In this document: piece by piece, positions 29,999 through 37,233 of the stretch
How positions within the stretch are numbered: position 1 is the first letter of the stretch
Layout of the letters: each line of letters starts with the position of its first letter
From: Rhizobium sp. CCGE531
GTDB taxonomy: Bacteria; Pseudomonadota; Alphaproteobacteria; Rhizobiales; Rhizobiaceae
Direction: 5' to 3'
Assembly (NCBI RefSeq): GCF_003627795.1
Contig: NZ_CP032686.1
Coordinates: 692,636 to 756,635 of the forward strand
Length of the DNA: 64,000 nt
Program-made: the position numbers and the translations under genes
Notes under the pieces: generated by a model
What the model was told of the DNA's origin: nothing
What the model saw: the letters and a program-made list of their open reading frames with translations, nothing else
The model's database searches: none

Positions 29999-30805
29999 AT
30001 GACCGAGGCCGCAAGCGATGCGGTATCGCGACGCACCCGGGGGCTGGATCGCGCCTTCGAGATTCTTGAATTTCTGCGCGTGAAACGACAGCCTATGCGG
30101 CCGAACGAGATAGCGTCCGAAATCGGGGCTCCCCGGTCATCAGTCTATGAATTGGTCAATCTTCTATTGCGCCATGGCATGCTCGATTACCAAGGGAATG
30201 ACGGCCGTGTTTATCTCGGCCGCCGCCTCTATTTTCTCGGAACAGCCTATGCCGAACAATTCGATTTGATGCGCGAATGTGACCGCATGCTGGTGCGGCT
30301 GGCCGAGGAAACGCGCGAAACGGCGCAGATGTGCCTGCTTGAAGGCAGGAAATATACCGTTGCCATGATGCGCGAAGGTGTCCGGCCTTTCCGCATTTCC
30401 TCAAATGTCGGCGAACTGGTTGCGATCCCCTGGACGGCTTCAGGACGCCTGCTGGTGTCGCATCTTACCGACCAGGAAATCATTGATCTGATCCCGCCGG
30501 AGGATTTTTCCCTCCCAAATGGAAGGCAGATGGAGCCGTCCGAGTTCATCGCCCAGGTGCGCCAGGCCGGTCGTGACGGGTTCTTCACTTTCAACAGTGA
30601 AGTCGAAAATTTCACCCATTGCTTCGCCGTTCCGATCTATCAGGCCGGTGGAGCCTGCATCGCCACGCTCTGCCTCGTCGCGCCGCGCGAGGATGGCCTG
30701 CGCAACCGCAATACCTATCTACAAAGCCTGATGGCGGCAGCCAACGAAATCTCGGAGAAGCTGGGTTTTCACGTTGAACGCGATAAGTCCATGGCGCTCC
30801 GTTGA
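29999..30805 (+). CDS. IclR-family transcriptional regulator
   Basis: 268 aa. N-terminal winged helix: LDRAFEILEFLRVKRQPMRPNEIASEIGAPRSSVYELVNLLLRHGML, residues about 17-62. C-terminal IclR effector domain: ETAQMCLLEGRKYTVAMMREGVRPFRISSNVGELVAIPWTASGRLLVSHL, ending with a LCLVAPRE strand. It begins 18 bp after ridA and is the last gene of the operon; it probably controls that operon through the repeats near 26475-26538. Confidence 0.92.
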   Translation: MTEAASDAVSRRTRGLDRAFEILEFLRVKRQPMRPNEIASEIGAPRSSVYELVNLLLRHGMLDYQGNDGRVYLGRRLYFLGTAYAEQFDLMRECDRMLVRLAEETRETAQMCLLEGRKYTVAMMREGVRPFRISSNVGELVAIPWTASGRLLVSHLTDQEIIDLIPPEDFSLPNGRQMEPSEFIAQVRQAGRDGFFTFNSEVENFTHCFAVPIYQAGGACIATLCLVAPREDGLRNRNTYLQSLMAAANEISEKLGFHVERDKSMALR

Positions 30806-31251
30806 GCTGCCGTTCGAGATATCCAGGCTTGATGATTGGAAAGAGGGCTGAGATCGCGGTCATCATGCTTTTCATGGAGTTCATGAGAGCGAACTCGGCT
30901 CCTGGCGGATAAGTAAAACAGCATATCGATGGCTATATTCCCCTTCTCCTCCAGGAAACGGACGGAAACCATCTGGCCCAGACTGCGCGCCTCCTCCAAC
31001 GGCGTCTTGCAATCATTGACATGTGTTGGGATTGACAGGGTCGCGCCATGTTCAGTCAGCAGTAGCGGCACCTCGATATCTTCGCGAACTGCGGCCATGT
31101 GCGCCGGCGTCCAGTCATTGATCCCGTGAGCGTTGACCGGCGCGCCGTTGTCGAGGAGGAGAGCGAGAATAGAATTCCTATCCGGTCGCTCATTGCTTCG
31201 GGTGACGCTCGAAAACAAAAAAAGGGCCCCGAAGGGCCCTTCTAACAGCAT
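30769..31251 (-). pseudogene. Ankyrin-repeat protein relic
   Basis: Between about 31182 and 30940 the minus strand encodes two ankyrin-like units (ILALLLDNGAPVNAHGINDWTPAHMAAVREDIEV, then LLLTEHGATLSIPTHVNDCKTPLEEARSLGQ). The first residues of the open frame overlap the flgE terminator and the last part overlaps the IclR gene, so neither end looks natural. No good start with a ribosome site is seen. Most likely a fragment of a larger ankyrin gene; a short live gene starting near 31095 cannot be ruled out. Confidence 0.4.
31217..31241 (-). terminator. Rho-independent terminator of flgE
   Basis: On the minus strand AAGGGCCC (31241-31234) and GGGCCCTT (31229-31222) pair around a TTCG tetraloop, followed by a run of T. 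It starts 22 bp after the flgE stop codon. Confidence 0.9.
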
Positions 31252-31262
31252 AGCCGAAAAAT

Positions 31263-32567
31263 TCAGCGCTGGAGATTGACTAGGACGTCAAGCAGCTCGG
31301 AACCCGTCTGGAAGACCTTGGAGTTGGCCGTGTAGCTCTTCTGCGACTGGATCATGTCGGTGAGCTGGCCTGCGAGGTCGACGTTCGAGGCTTCCAGCGA
31401 GTTCGACTGGATGTAGCCGAGGCCGTTGCTGTTGGCGAAGCTCGTGACGGTGACGCCGGATTCGGCATTGGCCTGATAGACGTTGCCGCTCATGAGCGTC
31501 AGCTTGTCGGGGCTTGCAACGGTTGCCAACGGTATCTGGTAGATCGCCTTCGGGTCGCCTTTCGCGTAGTTCGCGTAGACGACGCCGCTCTTGTCGATGG
31601 TGACACCTGTGACCGCAGCGGCCGCCTGTCCATTGGTCGAGCCGGTGGAGGCGAAGGCCGAGGCTTTCTGAGTCATCTTGCTCAGATCCATCGCGATCGA
31701 CCCGGCGGTCTTTGGATCGGTGATGGTGAAAGTGCCGCCGGAGGTCATATTTCCGCTTGTATCGAACTTCAGCGTGCTAGTGGCGACAGGGCCAGATGAG
31801 TAGGGGAAGGATGAACCAGTACCCGTCGCCGCGTCGGCATTGCGGTAGACGGCGACTTCCCACTGGTCTGCCGTCGCCGTAGTCGGCGGGGTAGCAGTAG
31901 GATCGGCAACCGTAGCAGCATGTGTCTTGGTGTAATAGATGTCATACATCACGGTATTGCCGAGCTTGTCGTAGCCGACAACCGAACTCTTTTGGGTATC
32001 GGCTGTAACCGGCGCGGTGTTCCCGCTCGGGAGTCCCGAGGTCGCAACTGTAGCACCCGAATTGAGGTTGCCGGTAAAGCTGCCCGACGTCGAGGGTGAG
32101 TTGGCAAGGCCGCTCTGATTGACATTGATCGGCACCAGGCCGTCAAAGCCGTTGACGACGACAGCGGGGGCTCCCGATGCATAGGAATAACCCATCAACG
32201 TATAGCCGGCGGAATTGACGAGATTGCCGTTGGCATCAGGCTTGAAGTCGCCTGCGCGCGTCAGAACAGTCGAGCCGTCGGCCCCCTGCACGACAAAGAA
32301 GCCAGCGCCGCGGATCGACAGATCGGTGCCCGACGAGGTCGAGATGGCGTCGCCCTGCTGCGAGACCGAATAGCTGACATTCGTCTCGACGCTACCGGAA
32401 TTGTAGTTGCCGCCGCCCGAGGGCAGGATCAACGACGAAAAGCTGGCCGTGGCCGACTTATAGGCCGTTGTATTGACGTTCGCGATGTTGTCCGACACGG
32501 TGCTAAGCTTATTTGCTTGCGCGTTCATGCCTGAAACTGCCGTTTTCATGCTACCAAAGATGCTCAT
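31263..32567 (-). CDS. flgE: Flagellar hook protein FlgE (orphan copy)
   Basis: 434 aa from the ATG at 32567, with GAGGAA upstream. The N-terminus MSIFGSMKTAVSGMNAQANK, continuing LSTVSDNIANVNTTAYKS, and the C-terminus SNVDLAGQLTDMIQSQKSYTANSKVFQTGSELLDVLVNLQR are the conserved rod/hook D0 coiled-coil ends. TDLSIRGAGFFVVQG is the flagellar basal-body signature region. The Gly/Ser/Thr-rich middle is the variable outer domain. No other flagellar gene is present within this window, so this is a stand-alone hook gene with its own terminator; the main copy is presumably elsewhere in the genome. Confidence 0.92.
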   Translation of the reverse strand: MSIFGSMKTAVSGMNAQANKLSTVSDNIANVNTTAYKSATASFSSLILPSGGGNYNSGSVETNVSYSVSQQGDAISTSSGTDLSIRGAGFFVVQGADGSTVLTRAGDFKPDANGNLVNSAGYTLMGYSYASGAPAVVVNGFDGLVPINVNQSGLANSPSTSGSFTGNLNSGATVATSGLPSGNTAPVTADTQKSSVVGYDKLGNTVMYDIYYTKTHAATVADPTATPPTTATADQWEVAVYRNADAATGTGSSFPYSSGPVATSTLKFDTSGNMTSGGTFTITDPKTAGSIAMDLSKMTQKASAFASTGSTNGQAAAAVTGVTIDKSGVVYANYAKGDPKAIYQIPLATVASPDKLTLMSGNVYQANAESGVTVTSFANSNGLGYIQSNSLEASNVDLAGQLTDMIQSQKSYTANSKVFQTGSELLDVLVNLQR

Positions 32568-32833
32568 TGGTTCCTCGCACGTTGCTGATGCCGCCACGAT
32601 AGCGATAATGACTTGTGTGAAGCTGATTATTTCCGTGAGAGGCGAGAACCTGAAGCAAATTCAATGACCGCATGATGATCGGTCCGTATCGCCCCCTTCG
32701 CAATCCGACAGCTAAATGAAGACGACCGCCTTCATCCGAATTCGCCAAGGTGATCGATGAGATCGCCGTGTCGATCCTAGCATGAAAGCGGCACCGACGT
32801 CCTCTCCGCCGCCTTCAATCAGTCAAGACGATG

Positions 32834-33100
32834 CTACCTGTCGGCCATGCTTTTCGCAGGTTGCGGGCGGTAGCCTCTCGCCCACTTCTGCCGGGTCAAT
32901 GTGCGAAACATCCCGACGGCGTCCCTTTCATCGGCGAAATGATGCGCCATGGTCTGCCCGCCGAATCCTATGCGCCCCCATCTTCTTGTCAGGCATGTGT
33001 CGCCGAACAATGTTGTCGATATCTCCAGGACATAATAGCGGGCCATGTTCCGCGCGGCATCCGCGCGTTCGATGTAGAGACGATAAGGTTGACTGAGCAT
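32834..33100 (-). CDS. WGR-domain protein
   Basis: 88 aa from the ATG at 33100. Most of the protein is one WGR domain: PYRLYIERADAARNMARYYV, then LTRRWGRIGFGGQT (residues 38-50) with the name-giving Trp-Gly-Arg, and a C-terminal helix AVGMFRTLTRQKWARGYRP. WGR domains bind nucleic acid in PARPs and MolR-like proteins; free-standing small versions are common in rhizobia and have no settled function. An in-frame ATG at 33172 would add 24 residues that do not resemble the domain. Confidence 0.75.
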   Translation of the reverse strand: MLSQPYRLYIERADAARNMARYYVLEISTTLFGDTCLTRRWGRIGFGGQTMAHHFADERDAVGMFRTLTRQKWARGYRPQPAKSMADR

Positions 33101-33168
33101 GCCGGCAGGATGATCGATCAAACCAGCGGGGTCCAACGAGTGTTTTGAATCGATCGGCCCGCTTCGAT

Positions 33169-33390
33169 TCATTTCCGTTGTGTATTCGAGCCCTGTCGCC
33201 CCTCCCTTTCTGTTAAGCCGGCTTGGTTCTGCGAGGGGGCGGAGCTCCTGTCTCCTCGAACCTCCACTGCCCGCAGGGATCCGGCAGCAAATATGGCGGC
33301 ATTCGCGGCTTCGAACTGCCGTTCTAAACGCCGGAAATACTCGTCGTCGCCATATGGCATCCGCGCGTCGACGCCGAGCGGCCCATCCAT
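33169..33390 (-). CDS. Hypothetical small protein or gene remnant
   Basis: From the ATG at 33390 the product is 73 aa and begins MDGPLGVDARMPYGDDEYFR, followed by RLERQFEAANAAIFAAG, which has the amphipathic, acidic look of real protein. The frame stays open and protein-like upstream to about 33486 (NENDPSESHDGSTRLLLLDRF) but offers no ATG or GTG start there. This may be the 3' part of a degraded gene or a gene starting at TTG 33405. No family recognised. The rest of 33101-33535 shows nothing else. Confidence 0.3.
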   Translation of the reverse strand: MDGPLGVDARMPYGDDEYFRRLERQFEAANAAIFAAGSLRAVEVRGDRSSAPSQNQAGLTEREGRQGSNTQRK

Positions 33391-33535
33391 GAAGCGATCC
33401 AGCAAAAGCAGCCTTGTCGATCCGTCGTGGCTTTCGGACGGATCGTTCTCGTTCGGGGGAACTATCTTGCAAACGACGTGTCGGAATTTCGCTCAGCCAG
33501 CCGTCTTTTAGATAGACAAATCACGGAGAGCAGCG

Positions 33536-34186
33536 ATGACGATAACGATTACTGCCTTTGAAAAGTCGCCGGATCGCGGCAGGGGGCTGGCTCGCGACAT
33601 GCGCGTTCGCTGGACGCTCGAAGAGGTTGGCGAGCCTTATGACGTGCGTCTTCTTTCGTTCAAGGCGATGAAGGAGCCCGCGCATCTCGCGCTTCATCCG
33701 TTCGGGCAGATCCCGACCTATGAAGAGGGTGATCTCGCCTTGTTCGAGTCGGGGTCGATCGTGTTCCATATCGCCGAGCGTCATACTGGCCTGCTGCCTG
33801 ACAATGCCAACGCGCGGTCGCGGGCGATCACATGGATGTTTGCCGCTCTCTCCACAATGGAGCCGCCGATCATCGACCGTGCAGTCGTCAGATTCCAGGA
33901 GCGCGATCAGGCCTGGTATGAGCAGCGCCTGTCCATGGTCGACGAACGTATCCGCCAGCGGCTGAAAGAACTTTCCGATCGGCTCGGCAGCGCCGACTGG
34001 CTTGAGGACACGTTCAGCGCCGGCGATCTTCTCATGATATCGGTCCTGCTCAGACTGAAGGACTCGGGCATCTTGCAGGAATATCAGAACCTCTCCGCCT
34101 ACGTTGCCCGAGGGGAGGCGCGACCGGCATACAAGCGGGCTTTCGAGGCTCAGCTGGCGGTTTTCACCGCCGCGTCGGCGGGCTGA
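33536..34186 (+). CDS. Glutathione S-transferase family protein
   Basis: 216 aa: an N-terminal thioredoxin-like half with RWTLEEVGEPYDVRLLSF and FGQIPTYEEGDLALFESGSIVFHIAE (the conserved cis-Pro and Glu-Ser that bind the glutathione gamma-glutamyl group), and an all-helical C-terminal half with TFSAGDLLMISVLLRL, the GST helix-capping region. Cytosolic. The gene stands alone; GGAGAGCAGCG precedes the start. Substrate not predictable. Confidence 0.88.
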   Translation: MTITITAFEKSPDRGRGLARDMRVRWTLEEVGEPYDVRLLSFKAMKEPAHLALHPFGQIPTYEEGDLALFESGSIVFHIAERHTGLLPDNANARSRAITWMFAALSTMEPPIIDRAVVRFQERDQAWYEQRLSMVDERIRQRLKELSDRLGSADWLEDTFSAGDLLMISVLLRLKDSGILQEYQNLSAYVARGEARPAYKRAFEAQLAVFTAASAG

Positions 34187-34244
34187 CAAGGCTCCATCCG
34201 GCGCCTGTCGCGAGGAAATGGTCGCGATCGGGCCTCGAGGCCGA

Positions 34245-34838
34245 TCAGTCCTTCTCGATCCGCAAGCCTTCGAGGAAAGTCCGAAAAGCCTCGACTGCCC
34301 GTTTCGAGGTTGTTGCTGGATCGTCCGAACTGGCGATCCACTGCGCGGCGCAGCTGCTTGCCGCATTGATGAGGCGAGCGCCGGCTTCCGGGTCGATATC
34401 GACGATGATACCATCTTCGCGAAGGCAACGAAGGCTCTCCCTGATCGTGGCCATGCAGCCGTTGGCGCTCGGCCATCCGGAGGGATCACCCAGAACGGCC
34501 GGGCCGTCGCGAAACATGATGCGCTGGATTTCCGGTTCGAGTGCCATCTCGACGTATCCGACGTTCTCATCGACGAATGCCTGCCAGCGCGATGGCGCCC
34601 TGGACGAGATCGCACAGAGCCTTGCGGTCATCTCCGCATCGATCGCGCTGACAACAGCCTGCAGCAACCCCTTCTTGTCGCCGAAATGGTGATATAGTGC
34701 CCCCCGCGTCAGTCCGGCGGCCGCTGTAAAGTCATCCATCGATGCGTCGGCATAGCCGACGCTACCGAATGCCTTACGGCCAGCGGCCAGCAGCTTGGCT
34801 CGCGTCTCGGCGATCATTTCACTGCGGGGTTTGCGCAT
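34245..34838 (-). CDS. TetR-family transcriptional repressor of the adjacent MFS gene
   Basis: 197 aa from the ATG at 34838; the open frame above it runs over the operator region and the MFS gene. N-terminal HTH: AETRAKLLAAGRKAFGSVGYADASMDDFTAAAGLTRGALYHHFGDKKGLLQAVV (residues 10-63), typical TetR. The C-terminal ligand domain is all-helical. It is divergent from the MFS gene, and three palindromes lie in the 136-bp gap, the standard layout for a repressor controlling itself and an exporter. Confidence 0.92.
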   Translation of the reverse strand: MRKPRSEMIAETRAKLLAAGRKAFGSVGYADASMDDFTAAAGLTRGALYHHFGDKKGLLQAVVSAIDAEMTARLCAISSRAPSRWQAFVDENVGYVEMALEPEIQRIMFRDGPAVLGDPSGWPSANGCMATIRESLRCLREDGIIVDIDPEAGARLINAASSCAAQWIASSDDPATTSKRAVEAFRTFLEGLRIEKD

Positions 34839-34870
34839 CACGTCTCCGTCAACGGCATCGTATAAATTCA

Positions 34871-34938
34871 CATACGTTACGTATATTAGTTGACATACGC
34901 GGCGTATGCAATTATTCCATTCGCATACGCCGCGTATG
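34871..34938. promoter_or_regulatory. Three palindromic TetR operators in the divergent promoter region
   Basis: CATACG-CGG-CGTATG at 34894-34908 and CATACG-CCG-CGTATG at 34924-34938 are perfect 6-3-6 palindromes, mirror copies of one another, with centres 30 bp apart. ATACGT-T-ACGTAT at 34872-34884 is a third, related site 23 bp from the middle one. They fill the space between the TetR and MFS start codons. Confidence 0.85.
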
Positions 34939-34974
34939 TATATGGCGACTTCTTCTAATCCAGGGAGCGTTTTA

Positions 34975-36198
34975 ATGTCCAATCCATATCGTGAGATTTT
35001 CCGGGCGCCGGGTGCGAAAGGTTTTTCGGCCGCAGCCTTTTTCGCGCGCATTCCTATTGCGATGGCCCCTATCGGCATCGTCGCCATGCTCTCCCAGACG
35101 CGCGGCGAATATTGGCTCGCAGGCGCGGTTTCCGCCACCTTCGCTTTGGCCAATGCATTCGTCTCGCCGCAGATATCGCGGCTGGTCGACCGGCTTGGCC
35201 AGCGTGCGGTGGTCGCGCCGGCTACTATTCTCTCGGTCATCGCCTTTATCGTTCTCGTCATCGCCTCAAATCAGGATTGGCCGGCATGGATGCTGTTTGC
35301 CTCGGCGTTCCTTGCGGCTGCCATGCCGAGCATTCCGGCCATGGTGCGTGCTCGCTGGACGGAAATCTTCCGTGCCCGGCCCGAGCTGAACACCGCCTTC
35401 GCTTTCGAATCCGCTGCCGATGAGCTCGTCTATATCGCCGGCGCCTCTCTTTCGGTCGGCCTCTCCGTCTCGCTGTTCCCGGAGGCTGGGATGCTTGTAA
35501 GCACGATCTTCCTTGCGCTGGGGACGACGGCCTTTCTGCTGCAGCGGTCGACGGAGCCCAAGGTGCGCGCGCTTGGTTCCGATCATCCGCAATACTCGGC
35601 AATCCGGCTGCGTCCGGTCCAGATCATCACACTTGCCCTGATTTTCGTCGGTGCGACCTTCGCTACGGCGGAAGTGAGTGCCGTCGCCATCACCAAGCAG
35701 CTGGGCCAGCCAGGTGCTGCAAGCCTTGTCATCGGTGTCTATGCCATCGGCTCATTTGTCGTCGGCCTGGTTATCGGCGCGCTGAACCCCAAGGCGCCGC
35801 TCCAAAAGCAGTTGCTGGTTGCAGTCGGCGTCCTTGCCCTCACCTCCCTGCCGCTTCTCGTTGCCGGTACGTCGGTTGCCTTGCTTGCCTTTGCGGTATT
35901 CCTGAGCGGCGTTGCCATCTCCCCGACCTTCATCACCGCCTTCGGGCTGATCGAGCGCCAGGTGCCGGAGGCAATGCTGACGGAAGGCGTGACCTGGATC
36001 ATGACAGGCATTGGCATCGGCATGGCGCTCGGCGCCTTCGTTTCCGGCTGGATGGTCGATAATTTCGGACCGGAAAACGGCTTCTGGGTTTCGGTTGTAT
36101 CGAGCGCGGTCACCGTCTTGATCGTGGCACTCGGTCAAACGAGCCTGTCAGGCGCACGAGCGGGCGATGTCGCATCCGTCAAGCAAGCAGCCGAATAA
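34975..36198 (+). CDS. MFS transporter
   Basis: 407 aa from the ATG at 34975 (CAGGGAGCG upstream). Twelve hydrophobic segments; the first half starts GFSAAAFFARIPIAMAPIGIVAML and the loop 2-3 motif reads QISRLVDRLGQRAVVAPATIL, the MFS signature A region. The second half starts RLRPVQIITLALIFVGATFATAEVSAVAI. Controlled by the divergent TetR gene, so probably an exporter of a small toxic compound. Substrate unknown. Confidence 0.9.
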   Translation: MSNPYREIFRAPGAKGFSAAAFFARIPIAMAPIGIVAMLSQTRGEYWLAGAVSATFALANAFVSPQISRLVDRLGQRAVVAPATILSVIAFIVLVIASNQDWPAWMLFASAFLAAAMPSIPAMVRARWTEIFRARPELNTAFAFESAADELVYIAGASLSVGLSVSLFPEAGMLVSTIFLALGTTAFLLQRSTEPKVRALGSDHPQYSAIRLRPVQIITLALIFVGATFATAEVSAVAITKQLGQPGAASLVIGVYAIGSFVVGLVIGALNPKAPLQKQLLVAVGVLALTSLPLLVAGTSVALLAFAVFLSGVAISPTFITAFGLIERQVPEAMLTEGVTWIMTGIGIGMALGAFVSGWMVDNFGPENGFWVSVVSSAVTVLIVALGQTSLSGARAGDVASVKQAAE

Positions 36199-36241
36199 GG
36201 GGAGCCGAAGGCGTCATCTTTGGAAAATAACGTTGCGCATA

Positions 36242-37033
36242 TCAGGCCTTGCGCGCCCTGATATGCAGGAAGATCGGTGCTATGCGGGTATCGGCGACGA
36301 CCGGTTCGGCAAACGCCACCTCGCGGCTTGCCATCGGCTCACCGAATGCCTCGATTATAAGCCCGGCACCAACTATCATCGATACCCAGCTCGTAAGTGT
36401 TCGGTGGAATCTAGGAATCGAGAACGGCGTCAGCGCAGCACGCTCCTCTGCAGGGATGGACGAGAAGATCCAGCGTTCGATTCGCCCATCAGCCTCGTCG
36501 AAATAGTCGGCAATTTGAACCGCAATCGGTTCGCCTCTTTCATCACGGATGTTCTTGCGTGTTGGCGGCACGAAGCAGGGATGCAGGATGGAAAACTGCA
36601 AGAAGCCATTGGGTCGGAGAATGCGCACTACCCCATTGAGCACGCCCTGCTGGTCAGCCATATCCATCATCGACATGAAGGCGGTGACAAAATCGAAGCT
36701 TGCCTCGGGAAAGTCAATGGACCGGCCGTCTCCAAGTACATATTCGATGCCGAGCGGGTCGCTTGCCTCGGTTTCGCGGGCATAGTGTAGAAAGGTCGGC
36801 GCGATATCAAGACCCGTCATGCGGGCGCCAAGTCGCGCAACCGCCCTGGTATTCGAGCCTTCGCCACAGCCAAGATCAAGCCCCTTCAGGCCAGCAACCG
36901 CGGGCAGCATGCTTAAAAAAGCGGGCGTATTCAACGCATCACGATACCTGTCATAGCCCGCACGGCTATAGATGGTCCAAGTCTCGGCGTTGTTTTCCCA
37001 GTGAGCGGCGACCTCATTGGCGTTCACGGTCAT
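36242..37033 (-). CDS. Class I SAM-dependent methyltransferase
   Basis: About 263 aa. Motif I GLDLGCGEGSNTRAVA (around residues 50-65), motif II region MTGLDIAPTFLHYAR, post-II VLGDGRSIDFPEASFDFVTAFMS, and motif III ILRPNGFLQFSILHP make the Rossmann methyltransferase fold clear. AGGAGG abuts the ATG at 37033, so a GTG two codons later (37027), spaced six bases from AGGAGG, may be the true start. Convergent with the MFS gene. Acceptor substrate unknown; nothing ties it to the methylamine genes. Confidence 0.85.
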   Translation of the reverse strand: MTVNANEVAAHWENNAETWTIYSRAGYDRYRDALNTPAFLSMLPAVAGLKGLDLGCGEGSNTRAVARLGARMTGLDIAPTFLHYARETEASDPLGIEYVLGDGRSIDFPEASFDFVTAFMSMMDMADQQGVLNGVVRILRPNGFLQFSILHPCFVPPTRKNIRDERGEPIAVQIADYFDEADGRIERWIFSSIPAEERAALTPFSIPRFHRTLTSWVSMIVGAGLIIEAFGEPMASREVAFAEPVVADTRIAPIFLHIRARKA

Positions 37034-37233
37034 CCTCCTGCCCAATATTATCGGAGCGGGAGGTATAAAGGAGATACACAGGAAGGGGAAGACGTGCATT
37101 GCAACCGTAGGCCACAGGCGTGGTGGTCAATGATCGCAAAGAGATCGCGCGAATTTTTCCCTGGCGGCAAGGTCCGGCCAGCCAAACGAGCCGGACCTCA
37201 ATGATGTGAGCCGGAAATTTCGCCAGGGCGTCG

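Noticed and set aside
37171..37198. GGTCCGG / CCGGACC inverted repeat after the APC permease gene
   Set aside because: It could be a terminator, but the loop is long and no T run follows on either strand, so I did not list it as a feature.
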